Counted from the stretch's first letter, positions 47,621 through 57,213 are shown. The stretch is 64,000 nucleotides of DNA from Nocardioides aromaticivorans (GCF_013408525.1 NZ_JACBZM010000001.1:2914001-2978000), one strand, 5' to 3'. The notes: generated by a model from the sequence alone, not told the origin. Made by a program: numbers and translations.

Positions 47621-47655
47621 AGCGTTGCCAACACCGTTGACAACGCTGTTGGCAA
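47621..47655. promoter_or_regulatory. Nested palindromic operator between TetR and amidohydrolase genes
   Basis: TTGCCAACA (47625-47633) and TGTTGGCAA (47647-47655) form a 9-bp inverted repeat; AGCGTTG (47621-47627) and CAACGCT (47641-47647) form another; GTTGACAAC lies inside. Overlapping symmetrical sites of this type suit a TetR dimer binding at more than one position. Confidence 0.7.
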
Positions 47656-47719
47656 AGTTCTAGCGTTCCCGCCAGTGACCCAGCCCACATCGACGCGGGT
47701 CCGGACGCGGAGGACACCC

Positions 47720-49360
47720 TTGAGCAAGCACGCCGATCTCCTGTTCGCCGGTGGCGCGGTCCACCTCGGCAACGCCGCGCGCAGCCGCGCGAGCTCCGTC
47801 GCGGTGCAGGGCGAGCGGATCGTCGCCGTCGGGCACGACGAGCTCCGCGAGCTGGTCGGTCCGCGCACCGAGGTGGTCGACCTCGCCGGGCGCCTGCTCG
47901 TGCCGGGCTTCCAGGACGCGCACGTCCACCCCGTCGGCGCCGGCATCGAGCTCGGGCAGTGCGACCTGACCGGGACCGTCGACCCGGAGGAGTACCGCCG
48001 CCGGATCGCCGCGTATGCCGCCGCCCACCCCGACCGCCCGTGGATCACCGGTGGTGGCTGGTCGATGGAGAGCTTCCCCGGGGGTGCCCCCGACCGAACG
48101 TTCCTCGACGCGATCGTGCCGGACCGGCCGGTCTACCTCGCCAACCGCGACCACCACGGCGCGTGGGCGAACAGCCGCGCGCTCGAGCTCGCGGGCATCG
48201 ACGCCGGCACCCCCGATCCCGTCGACGGCCGGATCGAGCGTGACGCCGGCGGCGTACCGACGGGCATGCTGCAGGAGGGAGCGATGCACCTCGTCGCGGC
48301 GGTCGTCCCCGAGACGACCCGCGAGGAGAAGCTGGCCGGCCTGCTCCGCGCGCAGGAGGTGCTCCACTCCGTCGGCATCACCGCCTGGCAGGACGCGCTC
48401 GTGGGTGCCAATCCGGTCATGGGTGACGCGGCCACCGCGTACGCCGACGCCGTGGCGCAGGACGCGCTGACCGCCCGCGTCGTCGGCGCCCTCTGGTGGA
48501 GCCGCGACCGCGGGGGCGAGCAGATCGACGACCTGCTGGCCGCGCGCGAGCAGCTCACGCGGGGTCGCTTCCGCGCGACGAGCATCAAGATCATGCAGGA
48601 CGGCATCGCCGAGAACCACACGGCGGCGATGATCAGTCCCTACGGCCCGGGGTGCGGTTGTCGCGACGCCGGGGACCACCGGGGGCTCTCGTTCGTCGAC
48701 CCGCAGGCCCTCAAGGAGTACGTCGTCGCGCTGGACGCGCACGACTTCCAGGTCCACTTCCACGCCCTCGGCGACCGCGCCGTCCGCGAGGCGCTGGACG
48801 CGATCGAGGCAGCGCGCGAGAAGAACGGCCCCAGCGACGGCCGGCACCACCTCGCCCACCTGCAGGTCGTCCACCCCGAGGACGTCGCCCGCTTCCGCCG
48901 GCTCGGTGCGAGCGCCAACATCCAGGCCCTGTGGGCGGCACACGAGCCGCAGATGGACGAGCTCACGATCCCGTTCCTCGGCCCGGAGCGCTCGGCGTGG
49001 CAGTACCCGTTCGGCTCGCTGCTCCGGTCCGGCGCGACCCTCGCCGCCGGCAGCGACTGGCCGGTCAGCAGTCCCGACCCGATGCTCGCGATCCACGTCG
49101 CCGTCAACCGGGTCGAGCCCGGCACCGACAACCCGGTCTTCTACGCCGAGGAGCGGATCGACCTCGGGAGCGCGCTGGCGGCGTACACGTCGGGGACGGC
49201 GTACGTGAACCACCTCGACGACACCGGGACGATCGCGGTGGGCAACCTGGCCGACCTGGCCGTTCTCGACCGCGACCCGTTCGACGGGCCTGCGGCGGAC
49301 ATCTGGGACACGCACGTGGAGCAGACCTTCGTCGGCGGCCAGCGGGTGTTCGCGCGATGA
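47720..49360 (+). CDS. Amidohydrolase-3 family enzyme (N-substituted formamide deformylase type)
   Basis: A 546-residue metal-dependent hydrolase of the YtcJ/NfdA family. QDAHVHPVGAG (metal His pair), NRDHHGAWANSRAL, KIMQDGIAENHTAAM, FHALGDRAVREALDA and AAGSDWPVSSPDP (metal Asp) are present. TTG 47720 is chosen because GGAGG lies six bases upstream; GTG 47675 is an alternative without one. It begins an operon with an FAD amine oxidase, so release of an amine from an amide or formamide is a reasonable inference. Confidence 0.85.
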   Translation: MSKHADLLFAGGAVHLGNAARSRASSVAVQGERIVAVGHDELRELVGPRTEVVDLAGRLLVPGFQDAHVHPVGAGIELGQCDLTGTVDPEEYRRRIAAYAAAHPDRPWITGGGWSMESFPGGAPDRTFLDAIVPDRPVYLANRDHHGAWANSRALELAGIDAGTPDPVDGRIERDAGGVPTGMLQEGAMHLVAAVVPETTREEKLAGLLRAQEVLHSVGITAWQDALVGANPVMGDAATAYADAVAQDALTARVVGALWWSRDRGGEQIDDLLAAREQLTRGRFRATSIKIMQDGIAENHTAAMISPYGPGCGCRDAGDHRGLSFVDPQALKEYVVALDAHDFQVHFHALGDRAVREALDAIEAAREKNGPSDGRHHLAHLQVVHPEDVARFRRLGASANIQALWAAHEPQMDELTIPFLGPERSAWQYPFGSLLRSGATLAAGSDWPVSSPDPMLAIHVAVNRVEPGTDNPVFYAEERIDLGSALAAYTSGTAYVNHLDDTGTIAVGNLADLAVLDRDPFDGPAADIWDTHVEQTFVGGQRVFAR

Positions 49361-50757
49361 CGGGCACCCTGCTCGACGACGCCCCGGCACGGGCCCTGGC
49401 CGGCGCCGCGCCGGTGCCCTTCTGGCTGGACGACGTGGACCGGCCGGCCGCCCGTGGCCGGCTGGACGGCGACCTCGCCTGCGACCTCGCGATCGTCGGT
49501 GGCGGCTACTCCGGGCTCTGGACGGCCCTGCGGGCCAAGGAGCGCGACCCGGGCCGCGACGTCGTGTTGCTCGAGGCGGACCGAATCGGAGGCGCCGCCA
49601 GCGGACGCAACGGCGGCTTCTGCGAGGCCAGCCTGACCCATGGCGAGGCCAACGGGCGCCGTCGCTGGCCGGACGAGGCCGACCGGCTCGAGGAGCTCGG
49701 CCTGACCAACCTCGACGAGATCGAGGCGACCCTCCAGCGCTACGGCATCGACTGCGACTTCCGGCGCACCGGCCAGCTCGCGGTGGCCACGGAGGCGCAC
49801 CAGGTCGAGGAGCTGCGGGCCGAGGCCGACGGCACCACGACGGTGTTCCTCGACGAGGCGGCCGTCCGGGCCGAGGTCGCCTCGCCGACCTATCTCGCCG
49901 GGCTGTGGAGCAAGGACACCTGTGCCACCGTCGACCCCGCCCGGCTGGCGTGGGGCCTCGCCGAGACCGCCGAGAGGCTCGGCGTCCGTATCGTCGAGGG
50001 CACCGCGGTCCGGCGGATCCGCCGCAGCGGCGGCCAGGTCGCGGTCGAGACCGCGCACGGGACGGTGCGTGCGCACCAGGTCGCGCTCGGCACCAATGCC
50101 CACCGGCCGCTGCTACGCCGGCTCCGACTGGCGACGGTGCCGGTCTACGACTACGTGCTGATGACCGAGCCACTGTCCGACGCACAGCTCGCGTCGGTCG
50201 GCTGGGCCCACCGGCAGGGCCTCGCCGACTGCGGCAACCAGTTCCACTACTACCGGCTGACCGCGGACAACCGCATCCTGTGGGGCGGGTACGACGCGAT
50301 CTACCACTTCGGACGCAAGGTCCGGGCGACGTACGACCAGCGGCCGGCGACCTTCGAGGTCCTCGCCCAGCACTTCTTCACGACCTTCCCGCAGCTCGCC
50401 GGCATCCGGTTCACGCACCGCTGGGGCGGGGCGATCGACACCTGCACGCGCTTCTGCGCCTTCTTCGGCACCGCGTACGGCGGCCGCGTGGCCTACGCGC
50501 TGGGCTACACCGGCCTCGGGGTCGGCGCGACGCGCTTCGGCGCCGACGTGATGCTCGACCTGCTGGCGGGCGAGGACACCGAGCGGACGCGACTCGCGCT
50601 GGTGCGCCGGCGACCGCTGCCGTTCCCGCCGGAGCCGGTCGCGTGGATCGGCATCCAGGTCACCCGCTGGTCGCTCGCGCGGGCCGATGCCCGCGGTGGC
50701 CGGCGCAACCTGTGGCTGCGCCTGCTCGACCGCCTCGGCCTCGGGTTCGACTCGTGA
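49357..50757 (+). CDS. FAD-dependent amine oxidase (DAO/PuuB-like)
   Basis: A 466-residue oxidoreductase. CDLAIVGGGYSGLWTAL (FAD Rossmann), GGAASGRNGGFCEASLTHG as in gamma-glutamylputrescine oxidase PuuB, and C-terminal TYGGRVAYALGYTGLGVG-like FAD-closing segment (AYGGRVAYALGYTGLG). It oxidises a primary or secondary amine to aldehyde or imine. It overlaps the amidohydrolase and cupin genes by 4 bp each. The substrate is unknown. Confidence 0.88.
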   Translation: MTGTLLDDAPARALAGAAPVPFWLDDVDRPAARGRLDGDLACDLAIVGGGYSGLWTALRAKERDPGRDVVLLEADRIGGAASGRNGGFCEASLTHGEANGRRRWPDEADRLEELGLTNLDEIEATLQRYGIDCDFRRTGQLAVATEAHQVEELRAEADGTTTVFLDEAAVRAEVASPTYLAGLWSKDTCATVDPARLAWGLAETAERLGVRIVEGTAVRRIRRSGGQVAVETAHGTVRAHQVALGTNAHRPLLRRLRLATVPVYDYVLMTEPLSDAQLASVGWAHRQGLADCGNQFHYYRLTADNRILWGGYDAIYHFGRKVRATYDQRPATFEVLAQHFFTTFPQLAGIRFTHRWGGAIDTCTRFCAFFGTAYGGRVAYALGYTGLGVGATRFGADVMLDLLAGEDTERTRLALVRRRPLPFPPEPVAWIGIQVTRWSLARADARGGRRNLWLRLLDRLGLGFDS

Positions 50758-51125
50758 GCCGGCTGCTCGGGTCGGTGCACGAGCTCGCGTGCGACGACGA
50801 CGTCCCGCCGGGCGAGGAGGTCCTCGACGGTTCACCCACGGCCGCCGTCGCCGAGCTGGGGACGGTCGGCGGTGCCGAGGTCGGGATCTGGGAGATGACA
50901 CCCGGGACCGCCCGCGACGTCGAGGCCGACGAGCTCTTCGTCGTGGTCTCCGGCCACGCCACCGTCACCTTCGACGACGACGAGGTCGTCGAGCTCCGTG
51001 CCGGCTCCGTCGTCCGCCTCGCCGCCGGCGACCGCACGACGTGGGTCGTCCACGACACCCTCCGCAAGGTCTACGTCACCCCTCGGGACCCGCAGCATTC
51101 CGTCGTACAAGGAGAGATCCCGTGA
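50754..51125 (+). CDS. Cupin (DUF861/ureidoglycine-hydrolase-like)
   Basis: A 123-residue single-cupin protein: GIWEMTPGTARDVEADELFV (first cupin motif, Glu ligands), VVSGHATVTF and GSVVRLAAGDRTTWVVHDTLRKVY (second motif). Such cupins often accompany PuuB-like oxidases. It may bind metal and process a reactive product, or sense one. GTG start overlaps the oxidase; its stop overlaps the binding-protein gene. Confidence 0.85.
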   Translation: MSRLLGSVHELACDDDVPPGEEVLDGSPTAAVAELGTVGGAEVGIWEMTPGTARDVEADELFVVVSGHATVTFDDDEVVELRAGSVVRLAAGDRTTWVVHDTLRKVYVTPRDPQHSVVQGEIP

Positions 51126-52747
51126 CCCGCAACAACCTCGTGCGCGCCGGCGCACTGCTCCTGGCCTGCTCGGTCGCCGCCGTCGGGTGCGGGCGCTCGG
51201 CGGACGACCCGTCCACCTCCCGCACGGCGGGCGACCTCAGGCCGACGACCGCGGCGGCGACCAAGGACGCGGACGCGATCACCTGGGCGGTCTACCGCGA
51301 CGTGCAGACGATCGACCCGCTCTACGTCTTCGACTACCCCGACAACACGGCCCTCACGCTCTTCTGCGAGTCGCTGCTGCGCACCCAGCCGGACGGCACG
51401 ATCGCCGACGGGATCGCCTCGCTGTCGCGCACGGACCCGACCACCGTCGTGCTGGACGTCAACGCCGACGCGACCTTCTGGGACGGCAGCCCGGTCACCG
51501 CCGACGACGTCGTCTACAGCCTCGAGCGGCAACGTGACCCCGAGCTCGGCGGCTTCTACGGCCAGGCCTTCAGCCGGGTCGACACCATCGAGGCCACCGG
51601 GGACCGCCAGGTGACCCTCACCCTGAAGCAGGCCGACTACTGGCTCGACGGCGAGCTGGCATCGGTGCCCGGCATCGTCGTGCAGAAGAAGTACGTCGAG
51701 GCGAAGGGCGCCGACTACGGCACCCCGTCCGGCGGCGTCATGTGCTCGGGTGCCTACCGCTTCGACTCCTGGTCGCCCGCCTCCGGCGTGGTCGCCGTCC
51801 CCAACGACGACTACTGGGGAGAGGCCGACGCGCGGGTCGCGAAGATCACCGTCAAGGGCGTCGTCGACGAGGCGGCGCTCACCTCGGCCCTGATCGCGGG
51901 CGAGATCGGCGGCACCTACCCGCCGGCGATCTCCACCCTGCCGGTGCTCGAGGACAACGACGCGGTCACCGTCACCCAGGGCCCGGGCTACGCCACGGCC
52001 GCGCTCGTCATCAGCAACCTGAAGGGCACGCTGGGCGACGTCAAGGTGCGCCAGGCCCTGTCCCTCGCCCTGGACCGCGACGGCATCGTCGAGAACGTCT
52101 ACCACGGTGCGGCGACCGACGCCCGCTGGCTGGCCAACCCCGGCACCTTCGCCTCGGCGCGCGAGACCTACCAGGCGGCGTACGACGACAGCCCGGCGCT
52201 GGAACAGGACCTCGACAGGGCGAAGGCGCTCGTCGAGGAGGCCGGCGCGAAGGGCCGGACGATCACGATCGGCATGTCCTCGGCGATCCCGGACATCGCC
52301 TACACCGCCGGCGCCTTCAGGACGGCCGCCGAGAAGATCGGCCTCGAGGTGGAGTTCGAGTCGGTGTCCGCCGACGCGTTCATCAACTTCTTCATCGACC
52401 CCAAGGCGCGGGAGGGGGTCGACGCCTTTCCGACTGTCACCTACGGCGACTACGCCGACCCGGCGGCACTGTCGGCGACGGTCGTGCTGCCCGACGGGGC
52501 GCAGAACTACTCCGGCTTCGACGACCCGGAGGTCACCCGGCTGATGGAGGAGGCACGCGGCACCGAGGACGCCGAGGCCCGCGCCGAGCTCGTCATCGAG
52601 GCGCAGCAGCGCACGATGGAGCTGCTGCCGTGGATCCCGACGGCCCAGCCGAACGCGGTCGTGGTCACCGGCAAGGACCTGACCGGGGCCGTGTCCTCCT
52701 TCGCCTACATGTCCGCCCCGTGGGCCGAGCACCTCGGAGCGCGCTGA
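51122..52747 (+). CDS. Opp/Dpp-type ABC solute-binding lipoprotein
   Basis: A 541-residue family-5 extracellular solute-binding protein. The signal peptide ends in lipobox VGCG with Cys at about 23. DGTIADGIAS, DATFWDGSPVTADDVVYSLER and VRQALSLALDRDGIVENVYHG are SBP_bac_5 hallmarks. It has AAGGAG eight bases before the GTG start. It captures a peptide-like or amide substrate for the permeases downstream. Confidence 0.92.
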   Translation: MTRNNLVRAGALLLACSVAAVGCGRSADDPSTSRTAGDLRPTTAAATKDADAITWAVYRDVQTIDPLYVFDYPDNTALTLFCESLLRTQPDGTIADGIASLSRTDPTTVVLDVNADATFWDGSPVTADDVVYSLERQRDPELGGFYGQAFSRVDTIEATGDRQVTLTLKQADYWLDGELASVPGIVVQKKYVEAKGADYGTPSGGVMCSGAYRFDSWSPASGVVAVPNDDYWGEADARVAKITVKGVVDEAALTSALIAGEIGGTYPPAISTLPVLEDNDAVTVTQGPGYATAALVISNLKGTLGDVKVRQALSLALDRDGIVENVYHGAATDARWLANPGTFASARETYQAAYDDSPALEQDLDRAKALVEEAGAKGRTITIGMSSAIPDIAYTAGAFRTAAEKIGLEVEFESVSADAFINFFIDPKAREGVDAFPTVTYGDYADPAALSATVVLPDGAQNYSGFDDPEVTRLMEEARGTEDAEARAELVIEAQQRTMELLPWIPTAQPNAVVVTGKDLTGAVSSFAYMSAPWAEHLGAR

Positions 52748-52749
52748 CC

Positions 52750-53700
52750 ATGCGGATCGGATACCTGTTGCGCCGGGTGGCGATGCTGGCGGTCACGCTC
52801 CTCGTCGCCAGCTTCGCGATCTTCACGGCGACCTACCTCGCGCCGGGCAACCCGCTCGCGGCGCTGTCGGGCGGCAAGTCGCTGTCGCCCGAGGCCCAGG
52901 CGGCGCTCGAGCAGCGCTATCACCTCGACGAGCCCTTCCTGGCGCAGTACGGCCACTGGCTCGCCGGTGCGCTGCGCGGCGACCTCGGGGTGTCCATCCC
53001 GCTGCACGAGGACGTGTCCTCGCTGATCGCTGACCGCGCGCTGATCACCCTCACCCTCGTCCTGTACGCAGCCCTCCTCATCGTGGTGATCGGCATCGGC
53101 CTCGGCCTGCTCGCCGGCCTCCGCCCGGGCTGGATCGACTCGTCGGTGCTGGTGGTCTCGTCGATGGCGGCGGCGGTGCCCGCCTTCGTGGCGGCCATCG
53201 TGCTCACCGCGGTGTTCGCCGTGTCGCTCGGCTGGTTCCCGACCATCGGCGCCGGGGAGGGCTTCGTCGGCCGGCTCGAGCACCTCACCCTGCCGGCCGT
53301 CGCGCTGGCCCTCTCGTCGGTCGCCGTCGTGGCCCGGGTGACCCGGACGGCCATCCGCGAGGAGGTCGCCCGCGAGCACGTGCAGACCGCGATCAGCCGC
53401 GGGATCCCGCAGCACCTCGTCGTGACCCGCCACGTGCTGCGCAACGCGGCCATTCCGATCACGACGGTCACCGGCGTCACGGTCGCGAGCCTGATCGCGC
53501 TGTCGTCGGTCGTGGAGACGTCCTTCGGGCTCAACGGCCTGGGGCAGTACCTCGTGAAGTCGGCGCAGTCGAAGGACATCGCCGTGGTGCAGGGCATCTC
53601 GCTCGTCCTCGTCGTGGCGTTCGTGCTCGTCAACGTCGTCGTCGACGCGCTGTACGCCGTCCTCGACCCGCGGGTCCAGCTCGGGGCGCGTGCCGCATGA
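52750..53700 (+). CDS. Opp/Dpp-type ABC permease 1 (DppB-like)
   Basis: A 316-residue inner-membrane permease. The start MRIGYLLRRVAMLAVTLLVA, APGNPLAALSGG and LDEPFLAQYGHWLAGALRGDLG are typical DppB features; EHVQTAISRGIPQHLVVTRH is the EAA-type loop (ARxxGxx replaced by SRGIPQ). It starts 2 bp after the binding-protein stop and overlaps permease 2 by 4 bp. Confidence 0.92.
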   Translation: MRIGYLLRRVAMLAVTLLVASFAIFTATYLAPGNPLAALSGGKSLSPEAQAALEQRYHLDEPFLAQYGHWLAGALRGDLGVSIPLHEDVSSLIADRALITLTLVLYAALLIVVIGIGLGLLAGLRPGWIDSSVLVVSSMAAAVPAFVAAIVLTAVFAVSLGWFPTIGAGEGFVGRLEHLTLPAVALALSSVAVVARVTRTAIREEVAREHVQTAISRGIPQHLVVTRHVLRNAAIPITTVTGVTVASLIALSSVVETSFGLNGLGQYLVKSAQSKDIAVVQGISLVLVVAFVLVNVVVDALYAVLDPRVQLGARAA

Positions 53701-54578
53701 GCGTGGCAGCAGCGGCACCGGCCGCCAACGCGGGCGCGGTCACCGCGCCCCGGCGCCGGGGCCGGCGCGGCCTCGGGCCGACCGGACGCATCGCGGCGGG
53801 CGTCGTCGTGCTCGCCACGGTGGTGGCCGTCGTCGGTCCCTGGGTCACGCCGGACGACCCCAACGCGGCCGACCTCGCCCAGGCCTGGATCGCGCCGGGA
53901 GGCGGCCACCTGCTGGGCCTGGACGTGCAGGGCCGGGACGTCCTGTCGCGGCTCCTCGCCGGCGCGCGCTCCTCGATGCTCGGGCCGCTGCTGATCGTCG
54001 TGCTCTGCATGGTGATCGGCTCCCTGCTCGGCCTGGTCTCCGCCTGGCGCGGCGGCATGGTCGACACCACGGTCGGGGCCGGCCTCGACATCCTCTTCGC
54101 CTTCCCCGGCGTGCTCCTGGCCGCGCTGACCGCCGCCGTCTTCGGGGCCGGCCTGTGGGCGGCGGTGCTCGCGATGGCGGTGGCGTACACGCCCTTCGTC
54201 GCGCGGATCCTGCGCAGCGCGATGCTCAAGGAGCGCAGCCAGCCCTACATCACCGCGCTGGAGGTGCAGGGCCTCGGCGCGACCGCGATCTGCGTGCGGC
54301 ACCTGCTGCCCAACGTGTTCCCGTTCATGGTCGCCCAGGCGTCGATCCTCTTCGGCTACGCCGTCCTCGACCTCGCCGTCATCTCCTACCTCGGCATCGG
54401 GGTGCAGCCGCCGGACCCGGACTGGGGCGTGATGATCTCCGAGAACCAGTCGGGCATCCTGCTGGGCTACCCGTTGCCCGCGTTGTGTGCCGGAGCGTGC
54501 ATCGTCGCGGTGGTCGTCGCCATGAACGTCCTCGGGGAGCGCCTCCTCGAGCGCGCGGAGAGGAAGGGCGGCCGATGA
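53697..54578 (+). CDS. Opp/Dpp-type ABC permease 2 (DppC-like)
   Basis: A 293-residue permease. The N-terminal cytosolic Arg-rich tail precedes TGRIAAGVVVLATVVAVVG. GLDVQGRDVLSRLLAGARSS is the DppC signature; ALEVQGLGATAICVRHLLPN is the EAA-type coupling loop. It pairs with DppB-like permease 1. Overlaps of 4 bp on both sides give tight translational coupling. Confidence 0.92.
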   Translation: MSVAAAAPAANAGAVTAPRRRGRRGLGPTGRIAAGVVVLATVVAVVGPWVTPDDPNAADLAQAWIAPGGGHLLGLDVQGRDVLSRLLAGARSSMLGPLLIVVLCMVIGSLLGLVSAWRGGMVDTTVGAGLDILFAFPGVLLAALTAAVFGAGLWAAVLAMAVAYTPFVARILRSAMLKERSQPYITALEVQGLGATAICVRHLLPNVFPFMVAQASILFGYAVLDLAVISYLGIGVQPPDPDWGVMISENQSGILLGYPLPALCAGACIVAVVVAMNVLGERLLERAERKGGR

Positions 54579-55576
54579 GCGCGCCACTGCTGCAGGTCGA
54601 CCACCTCGGCCTCGACCTGCCGGTCCGGGGCGAGCACCGCACGGTCCTGCGCGACGTGTCGTTCACGGTCGGGGCGGGCGAGGCGGTGGGCCTGGTCGGC
54701 GAGTCGGGGTCCGGTAAGTCCATGACCGTCCGGGCGATCGACCGGATCCTGCCGAAGGGTGCTGTCCAGCGGGGCACCGTCTGCTTCGACGGCCAGGACG
54801 TCGGCGCCCTGTCCGGCACGGCCTTGCGGACCTATCGCGCCGAGGTGGCGGTCGTCTTCCAGGACCCGCGGGTGCACATCAACCCGGTGCGCCGGGTCGG
54901 CGACTTCATGACCGAGGTGCTGCGGACCAATCGCGGTGTCGGGCGCCGTGAGGCCGCCGAGCGCGCCGTGGCGATGCTCGCGAGGGTGGGCATCCCCGAC
55001 GGCGAGCGCCGGCTCGGGCAGTTCCCGCACGAGCTGTCCGGCGGCCTGCTGCAACGCGTCATGATCGCCAGCGCACTGCTCACCGAGCCGCGGCTGCTGC
55101 TCGCCGACGAGCCGACAACGGCGCTCGACGTCACCACGCAGGCCGAGATCATGGGACTGCTCGACGAGCTGCGCCGCGACCTGGGCCTGTCGATCCTGTT
55201 CATCACCCACGACCTCGACCTGGCCGCCGCCTGCTGCGACCGGACGGCCGTCATGTACGCCGGCGAGATCGTCGAGCTGCGCGCGTCGCGCCTGCTGCAC
55301 GACGACCCCCTGCACCCCTACACGGCGGCGCTCGCGGCGGCGCGGCCGTTGCTGGACCGCCGGATGGAGGAGCTGGCCGCCATTCCCGGCCGGCCGCTGT
55401 CCGCGCTCGAGGCACCCGCCGGTGCCTGTGCCTTCGCCGCGCGTTGCCCGCACCGCGAGGACGCCTGCACGGCGTCCGCCCCCGGCCTGGTCGAGATCGA
55501 CAGCGGAGCGGCCCGGTGCCTCCGGGCGGACGCGCTCCGTGGCGTCCTGGGAGGAGCCCCGCATGTCCGTCACTGA
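54575..55576 (+). CDS. Opp/Dpp-type ABC ATPase 1 (DppD-like)
   Basis: A 333-residue ATPase. GESGSGKS Walker A, Q-loop VVFQDPRVHINPVRR, ELSGGLLQR signature (Leu-Leu instead of Gln-Gln), LLADEPTTALD and FITHDLD. The C-terminal oligopeptide-type domain carries CAFAARCPHREDAC and RCLRA, four Cys that bind an Fe-S cluster in some homologues. It energises import with ATPase 2, whose gene overlaps its last 14 bp. Confidence 0.93.
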   Translation: MSAPLLQVDHLGLDLPVRGEHRTVLRDVSFTVGAGEAVGLVGESGSGKSMTVRAIDRILPKGAVQRGTVCFDGQDVGALSGTALRTYRAEVAVVFQDPRVHINPVRRVGDFMTEVLRTNRGVGRREAAERAVAMLARVGIPDGERRLGQFPHELSGGLLQRVMIASALLTEPRLLLADEPTTALDVTTQAEIMGLLDELRRDLGLSILFITHDLDLAAACCDRTAVMYAGEIVELRASRLLHDDPLHPYTAALAAARPLLDRRMEELAAIPGRPLSALEAPAGACAFAARCPHREDACTASAPGLVEIDSGAARCLRADALRGVLGGAPHVRH

Positions 55577-56411
55577 GGTCGAGGAGGAGGAGCGGGCCGT
55601 CGACGTACCCGTGCTCGAGGTCCGTGGCCTGCGCAAGGAGTTCGGTGGCGTCGTGGCGGTGGAGGACGTGTCCTTCACCCTGCGCCGCGGCGGCTCGCTC
55701 GGGATCGTGGGGGAGTCGGGGTCCGGCAAGACCACGATCGCGAAGATGGTCACCGGCCAGGAGCGACCGACGGCCGGCTCCGTCACGGCGTGCGGGCGCG
55801 ACCGGTCGACGCCGTCGCGCCGAGGCGCCGAGCGCCGTCGCCGGGGGAGCGAGGTGCAGATCGTCTTCCAGGACCCGTACTCGAGCCTCGACCCGCGCCA
55901 GCCCGTGGACCGCGCGATCGACGAGGTGCTGCGTCTGCACCGGCCGGACTGGACCCCGGCGCAGCGCACGGCGCGGGTCGCCGAGCTCGTGGGCATGGTC
56001 GGCCTCGACGAGCGCCAGGGCAGTGCCCTCCCGCGGGCCCTCTCGGGCGGCCAGCGGCAGCGGGTCGCGATCGCCCGTGCGCTCGCGGCCGAGCCGGAGG
56101 TGCTGATCCTCGACGAGTCGGTCGCCGCGCTGGACGTCTCGATCCAGGCGCAGGTCCTGAACCTGCTCATCGACCTCCGCCGCCGGCTCGGCATCAGTTA
56201 TGTCCTGATCAGCCACGACCTCGCGGTGGTCCGCCAGCTCACCGACACGGTCGTGGTGATGCACCGTGGCATCGTGGTCGAGCGCGGCAGCACCGAGGAC
56301 GTGCTGGACGATCCCCAGCACGAGTACACCCGGCGGCTGCGGGCCAGCGTGCCGACGCCGGGCTGGGACCTCGCCGAGGTACGACGGGCGCTCCACCGGG
56401 CCCCGGAGTGA
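55563..56411 (+). CDS. Opp/Dpp-type ABC ATPase 2 (DppF-like, short)
   Basis: A 282-residue ATPase. VEDVSFTLRRGGSLGIVGES, GESGSGKTT, Q-loop VFQDPYSSLDPRQP, ALSGGQRQRVAIARA, LILDESVAALD (Ser-Val instead of Pro-Thr after Glu) and LISHDLAV. It lacks the Cys-rich C-terminal domain of its partner. GGAGG lies nine bases before the ATG, inside the preceding gene. It ends the operon. Confidence 0.92.
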   Translation: MSVTEVEEEERAVDVPVLEVRGLRKEFGGVVAVEDVSFTLRRGGSLGIVGESGSGKTTIAKMVTGQERPTAGSVTACGRDRSTPSRRGAERRRRGSEVQIVFQDPYSSLDPRQPVDRAIDEVLRLHRPDWTPAQRTARVAELVGMVGLDERQGSALPRALSGGQRQRVAIARALAAEPEVLILDESVAALDVSIQAQVLNLLIDLRRRLGISYVLISHDLAVVRQLTDTVVVMHRGIVVERGSTEDVLDDPQHEYTRRLRASVPTPGWDLAEVRRALHRAPE

Positions 56412-56443
56412 CGCCGACCACCTCCTTGTTAGCCTCGGAGACG

Positions 56444-57193
56444 ATGAGTCGCGACGTGGCGGAGGCGGAACCGGATCGATCGGCGATCCCGGTGGAGCCC
56501 GCAGTGCTCGGCTCCCTCCTCGACGCGCCGGAGCCGCGCGCGGAGGCCGGGGTCGGCCTCGGCGTGTGGCGGATGGAGACCGCGCGCTTCGGCGACCACG
56601 AGCTCGAGCTCGGCGCCGGGTGGCTCGACGAGGCGGAGCGGGAGCGGGCGTCGTCGTACGTCCGCGCGGAGCTGCAGCGGGCCTACGTGCTCGCCCACGC
56701 GGCCGCGCGCCTGGTCGTGGGCGCCACGACCGACACCCCGCCGGAGAAGGTCGTCTGGGGCCGCCATGCCTGCCCCGGCTGCGGTGAGCCGCACGGCCGG
56801 CCCCGGGCGGAGGGCGCGCCGGTGGAGTTCTCGCTGTCGCACACGCCGGGTCAGGTGCTGATCGCCGTCGCCGACGTGCCCGTGGGCGTCGACGTCGAGC
56901 GTCATCCCGACGACCCGGTCGCGCTGGCCGGCCTGCTCCACCCGCGGGAGACCGACGAGATCAGCGCCGCCGCGCACGGGACCCTCGACGGGGGTCGTGC
57001 GACGGTCCGGTTCACCCGCGCCTGGTCGCGCACGGAGGCCTACCTCAAGGGCATCGGCATCGGGCTGGGCCGTGACCCACACCTCGACTACCTCGGCACC
57101 GACGACGCCCCCGGCCGCACCATCGGACCGTGGGTCGTGCGGGACGTGGCCGTGCCCGAGGGGTACGGCGCCGCGGTGGCCGTGCTCGGCTGA
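56444..57193 (+). CDS. 4'-phosphopantetheinyl transferase (Sfp type)
   Basis: A 249-residue PPTase that loads phosphopantetheine onto carrier proteins. SLSHTPGQVLIAV, VGVDVERHPDD (Mg ligands Asp and Glu) and FTRAWSRTEAYLKGIGIGLGRD are the conserved P1-P3 motifs; the Lys of WxxKEA is Thr here, as in many actinobacterial members. CPGCGEPHGRP is present upstream. No carrier-protein gene lies nearby, so it may serve dispersed PKS/NRPS or fatty acid enzymes. Confidence 0.9.
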   Translation: MSRDVAEAEPDRSAIPVEPAVLGSLLDAPEPRAEAGVGLGVWRMETARFGDHELELGAGWLDEAERERASSYVRAELQRAYVLAHAAARLVVGATTDTPPEKVVWGRHACPGCGEPHGRPRAEGAPVEFSLSHTPGQVLIAVADVPVGVDVERHPDDPVALAGLLHPRETDEISAAAHGTLDGGRATVRFTRAWSRTEAYLKGIGIGLGRDPHLDYLGTDDAPGRTIGPWVVRDVAVPEGYGAAVAVLG

Positions 57194-57213
57194 GCCTGCC
57201 GAAATCCTCGCGC

